Source of the DNA: Phoenix dactylifera
Lineage: Eukaryota > Streptophyta > Magnoliopsida > Arecales > Arecaceae
Length of the DNA stretch: 64,000 nt
NCBI RefSeq assembly: GCF_009389715.1
Contig: NC_052401.1
Location: 4,623,530 to 4,687,529 of the forward strand
Direction of reading: 5' to 3'
Shown: piece by piece, positions 49,701 to 60,600 of the stretch
How the letters are laid out: each line of letters begins with the position of its first letter
Numbering within the stretch: position 1 is the first letter of the stretch
Made by a program: the position numbers and the translations under genes
Notes under the pieces: generated by a model
The model's input: the letters and a program-made list of their open reading frames with translations, nothing else
What the model was told of the DNA's origin: nothing
Databases searched by the model: none

Positions 49701-51332
49701 TTTCTTTACCATTTTCTTAATGTTTCTAAGATGGTCTCTTCTGTCTGGTGGTGTCCTACAAAGAAGTAAGGTGGTCTAGATCTCCTTTGTAAAATCTAGG
49801 GGGTTTTGGAAACTGATCATCTTGGACTTCAATCAGACTTCTTACCACTTGAGCACCAGTTCCTTGTAGAAAGGATAAATGTTAGGTTTGGAGGTCATTA
49901 GGGACTTCATTGTCAAGTCCTATACCATGCAGATTTGTTCTTGACTCCTTTTTGGGGTTGAAAAGCTTATATGGAGGCAAAGAACTCCCTTCAAAGAATC
50001 CTTGTTTGTGGACAAAGATGTCCTTTGTCTTGACTCGAAAAAGAAAGGCTACAATTTTGATGAGCAATATTTTACTGTGAGCTGAAAGACAGGCTCGCCA
50101 CCATTTGCTTATTCAGTTCTGGTCCATTATATGAATCTGGGAGGATTAAAGAAGGCTGAATCAACCTAAAGCTAGGGGTGGCAAAAAAATTTGGTCTATC
50201 CACATAATGATTTAAAATTGTAATTGTCTGTCTGACTGAAATTCCACCTAAATCAAATTTCTAGACAACTTTGTGTTTCCAAAAAGGAACCCCGTTTTAA
50301 CCTAGGTAACCCAGACAACCTGAGTAAGCCAATAGTCACTTAAGGGGGATAGGGGATACAATGGGGTTAGGGTTTCTCTCAATAGAGATGTCTGCAAGTG
50401 ACTGGGGTTGGTCAATGATAGGACCACGAAAGTGGAGGGTGGTGTGGGGTGGGGTAGCAGGGGCATTATGGGGCTAGGTTTATTTCTTTAGCAAGGGATT
50501 AAGCAGAATGAGAAGCCAAGATGGGTGGGCCGGCGATGATTGGTTGTTGGGAGAGCACTGGATTATATGTGGGAAGGGAAGGAGAAACAAGGCATTTCTG
50601 GTCCTTGCTAGTTGTTTGCAGGGCACTGGAGTGGAAGCGCTGGATCATTGACATAGCATGAGATGAGGTGTTAAGAGTTCAAATGTTTGCACAAGCTTTT
50701 TGCGCAATAAACATGATATGAATTGTAATTTAAACAGGTATCCGGTAAATTCATTACAGATATGCTATCTAGTGAGGAGTTGCAAGTAGGTTTGAGATTG
50801 TACTGTAAGTTGTAAATGAATTTTAAGCATAACTATTGCAATATTTTTTTTATGTAAACATGCTCAATATTTGACATTCTTGACATGGACCGTGATGGCT
50901 GATGCTAGTTTAGGAGCAAGGTATAAGCACAGGCTTTTAGTATGTTTCCCATGATATACTAGTTTGGCTGGTCTTATTGTTTAGTTCTTGATGTATTTCA
51001 GATCTTTACTGACTTTGCCTTTGAGTTTTTTGGCCAATTTTGCAATACTTGCTTTAGTATCTTAGCTGAATGTGGGTTCTAACATTAATATATTTATGCA
51101 TTAACAGTATAGAAGGTCATCTGAGTCAAGCTCTTCTAGTTCGTCCTCTGAATTATCAAGCAGTGATAGTGAGGAGGAGAGGGAATCAAGGAGATCGAGA
51201 TCGAGGTCAAGATCCAAGAGAACAAAGAAAGAAAAAAAGCATAGGTCAAGAACCAAGCATTCTAGCAGTGATGGTGAAGAAAGAGGTGGCCCTGTGCCGC
51301 TTTCTAAATTCTTTGGAAGTGAAAAAAATTAA
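37731..51332 (+). CDS. Lys/Arg/Ser-rich nuclear protein, FAM133-like
   Basis: Exons 37731-37817, 44121-44222, 44918-45059, 45340-45386 and 51108-51332 join in phase to 603 nt (200 aa). The N-terminus MGKNQAYKALQRSRMGS and the block GSFHSPEWHAARLASLKTSH are the parts I recognise from a conserved plant protein usually labelled FAM133-like. A charged helical segment follows (EEELKKGELEADKDRMMREY), then a basic stretch (KKRSRRKRK, fit for nuclear import), an acidic/serine tract (SSSSSSSELSSSDSEEE), an RS-type run (RRSRSRSRSKRTKKEKK) and a C-terminal PVPLSKFFG. Composition suggests a nuclear role near RNA processing; no enzyme domain is seen and the molecular role is not established. Introns 1 (6303 bp) and 4 (5721 bp) are very long for so small a protein. 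Confidence 0.85.
40325..40545. repeat. GTACC-rich repeat fragment
   Basis: It contains AATACCAGGTACCGTACTGG, GGTCGGTATCGTG, GGGTGGTACGAG and GGGCGGTACATGAC. In composition it matches the borders of the larger GTACC-type elements but lacks the purine-rich core. Confidence 0.5.
43757..43776. repeat. (GT)n microsatellite
   Basis: About ten GT units followed by TTTTGGGGGAGGGGA in intron 1 of the FAM133-like gene. Confidence 0.9.
45387..46924 (+). other. FAM133-like intron 4, first part
   Basis: Stop-ridden sequence from about 45700 to 46650 has some codon-like texture on the + strand and may be a decayed transposon, but no domain is recognisable. The 210-codon minus-strand frame at 45032-45664 lies antisense to exons 3 and 4 and is not a gene. 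Confidence 0.4.
46925..47475. repeat. AT-armed repeat with GGT-rich core, member 2
   Basis: The left arm has AAATATAAATATGTTTGG, the core (47095-47330) is GGTGGTGATGGT-type, and the right arm ends ATCAAACATATTG. Left and right ends are inverted versions of each other around ATATGTTTGG. Confidence 0.6.
47560..48215. repeat. AT-armed repeat with GGT/GAT-rich core, member 3
   Basis: The left arm has AATATAAACATGTTTGATA, the core (47690-48025) consists of GATGGTGG variants, and the right arm contains TACCAAACATATTTTTGTCA. It lies about 90 bp after member 2 in the same intron, so the two may have arisen by tandem duplication. Thr/His/Pro-rich frames on both strands are by-products. Confidence 0.6.
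48440..48990. repeat. GTACC/GGTTCGG-type repeat with purine-rich core and a 21-G run
   Basis: The left border has GGTACTGCCGGTCGAATCGG, TACCGGTTTGG and GGGTACCAGT. The core (48548-48680) is GAGAGGAAGG-rich. An uninterrupted run of 21 G lies at 48810-48830. The right border has ACCACCCGGTTCTG and GGGACGGTTCGGCG. The layout matches 58840-59550. Confidence 0.6.
48991..51107 (+). other. FAM133-like intron 4, last part
   Basis: AT-rich with no recognised element; it ends at the TTAACAG acceptor of exon 5. Confidence 0.5.
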
Positions 51333-53889
51333 GCATCTTTTATGTGCTCCTGTAGATTTCTTCGTTTAGTGATGGGGAAGAGATAGGGAGATGCACGGTG
51401 GCTTATTCTATGGATGCAAGGATGGTTGTTTTTCTCAAAAATTTCTACGTTGTTAAATGATTGTATTTTCCTGGTATTTAGACGGAGCAAGATCATGATG
51501 ACCAGATGTACCATTCATATCATTAATTTCCAGAGAAGGCTTTTCAGAAAGGGATGCTTTAGGGGAAAAAATTGCCATTTAATTTAAATTACAAGGGCTG
51601 AATTAACATTATGAACATGATTTGAACTTCAACAAAAGAATGTTAAGCATTCTCTTTTATTAGTAATAGTAGTCAAACATCAGTAATTCAGTAAGTGAAG
51701 TATATTGATGATTATAGTATTTTTTTTGGCTATACTTCTAATTTATCAAAAATTTGGGTTGATTTGAATCGTTTTTTTTTTTGGTATTGTTGATCTGACC
51801 CTGAACCCTGAACAGAAAATCTATTTTAAATATTAATATGTATGGATAAAATATTTTTTAAAGTAGTGAGAATATATGATTTGTAAATTATTATTTTTAT
51901 CTCATTCATAATAAGAAGTTAAATAATGATTGTTATTCATATCATGTACTTAATATTATAATGGATTGAAAATTTTCTTGGTTAGGTCAATTCTGGCGAG
52001 GATGGTAACAGTGTAAAGCCATTGAAACAGGGTTCTTTTACAGACTGTGTAAAGTAAAGTGCATTCATCTCAGCCCAATCTCTGCTACTTGGATTTATAT
52101 CAGACGATTAAGAGGGTGCCAGCAATCGTTTTCAAACACCACAGCATATATGACTGTTTATGAAATCACTAATAAGAGCCTAGAAGACTCTCTATAAGAT
52201 GTTTCAGCATGCAATTTATTATGTAACATTAACAGCGCATTGATTTGTTGGAATATAAAGCCATTTTCCTGTCACATACAATAGGCAAGGTAATGAGGTT
52301 TTGGATTATATAAATATTGGATACTCACAACGTAGCAATAGATGTAAAAGTGTTCAAGTAGTTGGTAATTTTTGCACTTGAGAAAGAAGGCTTGGTAAAG
52401 TAATTGGTAATTTTTGTATTTGAGTAGTTAGATAGTTAAATTTCTATGCAGTTTAATATTAAATGTTTAAATAACAAACTTGAAAGTTTGAATAAAAAAG
52501 CAATGGCATGCACCCATGCAAAAAAAAGATTGAGAAAGAAGGCTTAGTAGAGTGAGTAACTCTGGGGTCTTACAGATTTATATATTTTGCCATGTATGTG
52601 CATCACTGATTTGGTCTTGATGCATCCTTTGGTACCAACTCTATCAGTCTTTGATCCCTGTCCGTCACTGATTTGGTCATCACCGTTTGATTTGGAGAAT
52701 CACTCTAAATACCCACATTTAAGAGTCACGAAAGAATGTTTCTTCTCTTTCATGACATTAGCTGTTGGATCGTATAATGATTACTTTAAAATTTGGGCAA
52801 AAGATTAAAAAAAAAAAAGATCGAAGTGCCTTGAGATCTATGCAATAGCATGAAAAATACAATTCCGACGTGACCTAACCCAAAAGTGTATGAGTTTTGA
52901 CATATGTACACTTCGATCAGATGGCATGGAGAGAGAAAAATCAATCGGACGGCCCTTATCAGCGCACATGCAAGCTTGTCGGACGCCGGAGAGCTGTCCG
53001 CGTTTTAACTAACATGCATCGTGATAAACTTAAAAAAACCAAAAAGTCAAGTAATAAAATCTATAAATTAATATATACCATTAAAGTGTTGCAAGGAGAG
53101 CATGATTCGGAGGGATCAGATTTGACGTGTGGAAAACGTGGACATCCTCCATTGGGTAGCCACAAAATTTGATTGTGTGGTGGAGAACGTGCACTGCAAC
53201 TTGGGTCCGTAAATTGGTCCAGAGAGCCGAACCGGTCGAGGTAGAACGGATGGATCAGATCACATCGCACCAGAGTGGAAGCATCCGTAACGGTACGATA
53301 CAATTTATCTCCGAGCACCGAAGGTAGAGTGAGCGTCCCAAAAGCGGTTGATAGCGTATCCGAGCGTAACGGTCGGGAATACTAGGAGATAGTGGAAAAT
53401 AACGGCCATTGTACTTTGATGTTATTTACCAGAATAATGTAACAAGATGGCTGAAATCATTATAGTAGTCGTCGTAACAGGTTTGTTAAAAATCACAGTC
53501 CTCTTTTCGAGAGGATTCGGCTATAGTGATCGAATAGATTCTGAGTCGGTGCAGCACTGCCGATGACATGTGCAGACCTCAAGAGAGTATGACTTCTTTC
53601 GGATCACTCGTATCTATTGAAAGACGAATAGTACGGCTGATTAAGCTATTTTTTATATGATTTATCACTCCGATCGAAAGTTTTCTATCAGAGAATTTTC
53701 TATCTGCTTTTTTTTTTTTGAGAATTTATTTTTTAAATTTTATAGGCTGCACCCACACGTTATGCGTGAGGTGTCGTTGCATAAAAAAAAAAAAAACAAC
53801 ATGGTCGAGTCGGGACTAGCTGAGGATCATGGCATTGGACCGCTCGGGTCGGACCGATCTTAAGCGGACCAGACCGGGCCCAGTCTATC
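51333..53889 (+). other. 3' UTR of the FAM133-like gene and intergenic spacer
   Basis: A short segment at about 51987-52057 (GTCAATTCTGGCGAGGATGG) follows a TTAG acceptor-like site and could be an untranslated 3' exon; this is weak. The remainder is AT-rich without a supported gene. From about 53100 it becomes more GC-rich towards the next promoter. Confidence 0.45.
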
Positions 53890-54266
53890 CCTGCCGTACA
53901 GTTGTCGTTCCATGTAATCCGTGGAACGTCTGCCGCTCTCTTACATTCCCGTTTCAGACGGCATTTGGGAGCCTTCCAGAGATCTCTCTTCCCCCATCCT
54001 CCTCCTCCTCCTCTCTCTCTCTCTCTGGTAAGAAGAAGCGATCGCGAGATCAAATGTATTATTTTCTTCTCTTGTATTTGGTCGAATTGTTGGCAAATTA
54101 TTGAGATTTGATCATTGGTTTCGATTTCTCGTGGAAATTTTGTTGCTAGTAATCCCTTTAGCGTGATATATATTTTCTCCTTTTTTTTTTGAAAAAATCC
54201 GTTGCAGTTCGATTCTGGGCGAATTTGGGGGAGGGGTTTCTTCTCTTCTAGAGGCCTTTCGTCGCC
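53890..54266 (+). promoter_or_regulatory. 5' leader exons and leader intron of VHA-H
   Basis: A leader with (CCT)n(CT)n (about 53995-54026) ends against GTAAGA at 54028. The intron ends at TTGCAG (54207), and the second leader part from 54208 runs to the ATG in GTCGCCATGG. A pyrimidine-rich leader with its own intron is common in plant housekeeping genes. Confidence 0.65.
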
Positions 54267-57200
54267 ATGGACATCGCGGAGCTCACAACCGAGCAGGTTC
54301 ATAATTGAATCTTTTTCTTAATTTATTTTGTGGAAAAAAATTCTGGTGATTCCTAGGGTTTGCTCTTCTTGGAATGTTAATTTTATATTAAATCTCATTT
54401 TTTTTCTGGCATTTATATCTTATCGGGAAATGGGTAAGATATTATTATTATTAAGTGTCAATTTTGATATTTAATTGATGGTCGAAGTATGGGGAACATG
54501 ATTTTCTGTTAGTTGTTTGGTTTATAATGTGTAGGTTTGGTGAATTAGGCGGCTTGGTTGTATATGTGGGTTTTGAAGGAATGAACTAGTTCGTCTTTAG
54601 AATTTGGATTGTTTTTTATTTCATTTGAAGTTACGATTGTTAAATTCCATGTTCTCTCATAGCGTAGGTTGATTGCGGCTACATCATGGCTGTGTTTAAT
54701 TTGGATTTAACTCCATTGATGAAAAGGTTGAGTCTGTATTTATGAAAACAGAACCAGATGTTTACTTGTTTTATGTTGTGTACCATAACACGAGAAGCAA
54801 CTGTTGTTAAACTGTATGTTTTACACTTACTATTCATAGGTCGGCGGTAGGTCTTCCATGAATGATAAGAAGTTAGCACATACTTCAGTTCCAAACCCCA
54901 CCTTGTTGTACTTTCTGCTCCCTTTTTTGGGCAATAACCAGAGCAATGTCAACATGAGATCCCACGATGGAGAAAATGAGGAGCAAGTGAGTCCTATCTT
55001 GATTTTTGGTGTCTTACTTCGTGTACAGAATCAAGTTGGAAGCCAGTAAGATTTGCTAACCAATTCACAAGCTTGCAATATCTTATGGAACACAGGATCA
55101 TCATGCTGCCAGAGTTTGCAAAGGGTGAAAACCATCAAGCAATAAAACCTTAGGGAGAAATTGAGGAAAATCTTATGGATGTTTTAAGGAATACTAAAGT
55201 TAATGTTGTACCCTTTTTCTATGAAACCATGATAATACCAATTAAAAGATTTTTATGGAACATACAAGAGTGGTTGATAACCTTTCAGACTTGCAAAAAT
55301 TATGTTTTGGAGACCATATGTCAGTAAATGGGGATAATTTTAATTTTTATGTTGATGTGAAATCTTTCCTTAGTTCCCAATAATATCATCTTGATCATTC
55401 AATTGGTAGATTGCTGCACATTTGTTACCACCCCAATTAGTTAGGACAGTTTGATGGTATATACCATTTCAACTTTCGGATAATATTATTAGGTAGTTAC
55501 TGTTGCCAATCTTGATATATGCACATTTTGAATTTGATCTGATCACTGGTATATAATTTAACAGGTAATTTTTTAAACTAATGATATGAGTTGATGTGAT
55601 AATGAATATTATCCTATTGGATTTACCTGGTTTGCTCAAGTTTAAATGAGTTAGATGTCTGCTGGAATTTCTGGAAAAGGTAAGTTTTATCTTGTTGCTG
55701 TCAGTTAAACAGAACCTTCAGTATGTTTCATTCAATTATTTTTAGGTTCTCAAAAGGGACATTCCATGGGAGACTTACATGTCAACCAAGCTCATCACTG
55801 GAACATGTCTTCAGCTATTAAGGCGCTATGACAAAAGACCTGAAAGCCAGAGAGCTGCTTTGCTTGATGATGTAAGTATTGGCTTGTTATCTGATATGTT
55901 TCCTGCTAAAGGTTATGATATGCATTTTGTGTTGTGAACTGATCTCAACATATGGCCTCACTTTTGACAACTCACTTTGTATCATTCTGGATGCTCTATT
56001 ATAGGGATCTATTCTGACCCTTTTCTGTCGAATGTAAAACATATCTGATCTCCTCTGTTTCTTCAAAAGATGAAGACATCCTACGCTATAAATGCATCAG
56101 CATGTACAACTGAGATGTTGAGCATAAAGCAAAGAATCCTTAGAACTATTGGTAGTAAATAAAATTTAGCACTTCAACTTTTTCATCTTTAACTGTTGCG
56201 AATTGAGTCTTCATATATTCATGTCGTAGTTCTATGTATTCCAGCATATTCTAATTAAATAGCTGATTTTTCTTTAGTCTTGCTAGTATGGTTTTTTCCC
56301 CCTTTGTTGTTTGAAATACTTTTTATTATCACTGTCCTCCAATCACGATCTAGATCATTAAATCATCATCATGCACACTCTTGCTGAGTTTTTTGGAAAT
56401 CCTGAGTTGACATGGAAATTCCAGTGAAGTTGACAAGGTTCAGCTTAATACACGTGCATATGTGTTCCCGTGCTTAACAAATTTCGAGTAGACCAAGCTT
56501 GGGTATTGCTAAACTGTCTTCAAGATTAATTAAAGGGTCTGATATCTAACTTAGTTATTTAAGTCCTTTAAATTTTATTTTGTCATGGAATCACTATAAT
56601 GAGCTGCGTGGATGTTTTGATTTCTACATCTGGTGGTCACTAGAAGTTAATGATTTTGACAGGATGGACCGGCGTACGTTCGGGTCTTCATGAATATTTT
56701 ACGTGACATTTCGAAGGAAGAAACAATAGAATATGTGCTTGCTCTTCTCGATGAAATGCTTACAGGTAGGAAATGACTTAACAACTAGATTAGCAGTTAA
56801 CTTTTTAAGCTATAAATTTTGACAATAGTCTCTTTGTTCTTTGCAGCAAATCCCAAACGGGCTAGACTTTTTCATGACAAGTCCTTAGCAAATGAAGATA
56901 CTTATGATCCTTTCTTAAGTTAAGTATTTTATGGGAATCATTGAGATAGGTGGCAGCTCCTCATTTAGTTTAATGCGAGGATATTTCTCAACTTAACTTT
57001 GAATAGGCCCAGCCTGATGACCTGGCCTGAAACAATATAAAAGTAGGCAAGTAGGTTGACCTGTTGAGATCCTTGTGACCTAGCATCCTTCTAATGGTGG
57101 TTGATCTTGTGAGACCTGTCTTTAATGTGCTTTCATTGCATTATCTTAACATTTTTCCAATATAGATGCAAGTGAATAAATTTTCCTGTCTGTCTGTAGT

Positions 57201-57550
57201 AATTCACAGCTATTTTTCCTTTTCAGGTTGTTATGGAAAGGAAACTGGTTCATCCAAGAAAAGAGCTGTAAAATATTGTCTCTCATAGTGAGGTGCTTGA
57301 AATTCTGGATTGCTGAAAATGCTAGCATCAAAAGACCTACATGACATAATATTTTGCATTTTCTGCTTACAGTGTTCGACCGAAAATTCAACATGGCATT
57401 GTTTCAAATGGAAAGGCCTCACATTCAAAGAGCAAGCTTACAGGTATCGATGATGTGCTAAAAGACCTGGTTGAGTGGCTCTGTTCTCAGGTTAGCATTT
57501 CTACCTGAACTTGCATGCCTATTCTCTTCTTGGATTAATAGTTCTTTTCA

Positions 57551-57610
<60 letters not shown>

Positions 57611-60600
57611 TTGTGTTGTTTAATACATAAAGGTAAACAACATATTGAAGTTGATATTCTTGTGCTTGACTTCTGCTTCCTTCTACAATTTAGCAGTCAA
57701 TGACATTTGTTTTGTTAGATAACGTGGGTAGGCAAATGGTTTCAGATCTTGCATATGCTTATACCTTTTGTAATTTTAACCAGTTCTGATGGTTTGACTA
57801 CTTGGAGTTTGGTGAAAATTTGGCCACATACTAGCTGTATTACATAATGCCTAGTCATTATTAGGGTGTTGTTATTAGCTTCTATGTTTGCTGTAATCTA
57901 AATCGTAGCAACTGGTCATTGTCTGCTGTGATTTTGCTGCAACCCAGCCAGTGAAGTTTGAAGTCTGTTAGTGAGTCCTTGGCTATAATATAATTAAGCG
58001 GACCTACTTGTTTGATATCTAAATGGGAAAGAATGAAAACTAAAAAAGTCAGAAAGCCAATAAAAGCAAAATCAATGAATTACATTGCCCAGAGAAGGTT
58101 GCCTATTAAACATGCATTTATCAGTAAGATGATTGCAGTAGTTTTAGTTAAAAGAATTGACCAATGATTGGGCTTCTAGAAGGTGACATTTTATGAATCA
58201 AGGTTTTAAATTTTGTTGGACAGGGTTGTCCCAATTTTCCGATGGAACGGGACGTGCTACTATCCCGCCCCATCCCGACACTTAGGATAGGAGATGTTTC
58301 AAGACGTGTTGACCGCAATCTGGGACCATGGCGGGACGCTCCTATCTCCACACTCAGGATGGTACGCCATCCCGGTGTCCCGTGGGACGCCCTGCCGGGA
58401 CTTGAGTCCTTGCTATGAATAGTACCTAGTTTAGGGTTGGGTCACTTGAATCTTAGTAGTAAAGCCGTTTTGGGGACCTGAATGCTTGTACAGAAAAATA
58501 AAAACATCTTATTTTTGTCAATAAGATGAACTAATTGACTTATAACTAACCTGCTCAATAATTTTCCTTTTTCATAATGTGATGGTTACAATAAATGCAC
58601 TGACCTAGAGTTGGTTGAATTTTAGAAAGTGTATAGTGGTCATTGAAGATTTTTTTTTCCTGTTCACCTTTTGAACTGGGAGAGAATGGTTCAAGGCACA
58701 AGGTAAGGAGTCATGAATTTTGGTGGACAAATTTACGTGCTTTTGATTTCGAATAATAATTTGAAAGAATGGTTGATTTGTAGTGCAAAAGCAAGTTGAA
58801 AGTGGAGACGATCTCTAGGAAAATATATGTCTTAAGGTTTATTCGAAAATAAGATCGGCGGAACCATACCGAACCGGACGGTTCGGAAAGTACCGAGTCG
58901 TACCGGCGGCAAACCGGGACGGTTTTCGCAACTGAAATGAAAAGCATCCAATGGAGGAGAAGGAAAGAGAGAAAAAAAGAGAGAGTGGGTGAGGGAGGGA
59001 GAGGAAGAGAAAGGAAGAGCAGAGGCTGGCGGAGGGCCGGTGGAGGCTGGCGAGCATGCAGAGTGGGAGAAGGAGAAGGATAGAGAGGAAAAGAGAGAGT
59101 GAGCGGGGGAGGGAGGGAGAGGGAGAGGAAGGAAGGGCCGGTGAGCGCGCGGAGGGCCGCGGAGAAGGGGCTCCGCCTCCGGTCTCCTATTTCGAACAGC
59201 CCCAAAGGAGGGCTCTTTTTAAATTTGACGCTTTGCTGACTTCACTTAAAAATTGCAAATTTAAAAAGGGGCCCCTCTAAGGCTCCTGTTTCAAACGAAA
59301 CAAGGGACCGGAGGCACAGCCCCTCCTTCGCAGCCCTCTGCGCGCTCGCCAACCTCTGTCGGCCTCTACCACCCTCTTTGTCTCTCCCCCTTCTCTCTCT
59401 CTCTTTTTCTCTCTCTCGTTCTTCCTCTTTCCTGCCTCTTCTACTGTGTCGGTACGGGCCTGGCATGGAATGGTATGGGGGCGTACCGACCCATGTCACC
59501 AGGCAACCAGTCTGGGCCTCGGTTCCGGCACAGCAGACCTTGTTTTGAAAGGCAATATGACTCTTTTTTTTGTTCAATAATATCTAAACATACATTGGTT
59601 TGTGATGAAATATCTACATGATGGAGACCATGGCTTGCTGTATTTGTTTATGTTATGCTATCGCTATCCTTTAGATGATTATTGCACATATGAAAATCAC
59701 TTTAAGACTAAAGAAAATTTCCTGGCATTGAGACAGTTCAATCGTATAGGAAATCTCTGCCAGTTTTAAAGTCTTTGCTGTGGCATTATCCCTTCTTTGT
59801 GGCCGATCCATGCTAGTGGATTGAGTAGCCAACTAGTGTTTATTCTTATTCTTTTGCAAAAATATTTGCCAAACAATATTTGGAATATGATGACCACATG
59901 GTACCCAAAACTGCAGGAACTTGGTAAGCATGAGAAAAGGGATTAGGTCAATAGCACAGGCATGATCAACAGAACAAAGAAATAAGCAGATTATTTTTCA
60001 CAAATTTCTTATGGAAACAAACATTTACAAACATGTATATCTATTTTCTTATGAATAGTTAGAAGTTTGAAACTGATGTTAATTGTACAAGATGAATGTA
60101 AAAGAGGGAAGGAGTGGACAACAATGCAGTTCAGGAGATGGTTGCAGACAGTTGGAACACTGATGAAACTTGATTCATGTGTTTTTACACCAAGATGGAT
60201 ACACCCCTCTCCTTTTTCTGCAGTTGCCGGGAAAAGGCTATGCTGATCCCAGAGGCAGGTTGTTGACTTGTTGTTAATCAGAGAGAGAGGCAGTGAGGAG
60301 AGGCAGAACCCATTTGATGTTGTAGCCTCACTTTTTTAGGCTATGTCTAATGTTTTGCGTTTGTTCCCTTATTATGTTTGAAAAGTCCATGCTCATACCC
60401 ATAAATAGTATAGGCTGCCATTGAGCAATGCATGATATTATAGTTCAAACTTACCAATCTGCTGTGTAACATTCCACACAAATTACATCATGATGCCAGA
60501 TTGTTGGCAAAATTCATAAGCCTTTATTCTGTATCATTTGTAATATTGGTTATTAGTCCATATCTATACTTCTGTATATTGCTATGATCTACTATCATAT

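Noticed and set aside
53760-54302. 180-codon minus-strand ORF
   Set aside because: It overlaps the VHA-H leader and first exon, with Lys/Gly-rich runs from A- and CT-tracts.
58711-59577. Ser/Pro/Leu- and Arg/Glu-rich ORFs on both strands
   Set aside because: They come from the purine/pyrimidine arms of the palindrome.
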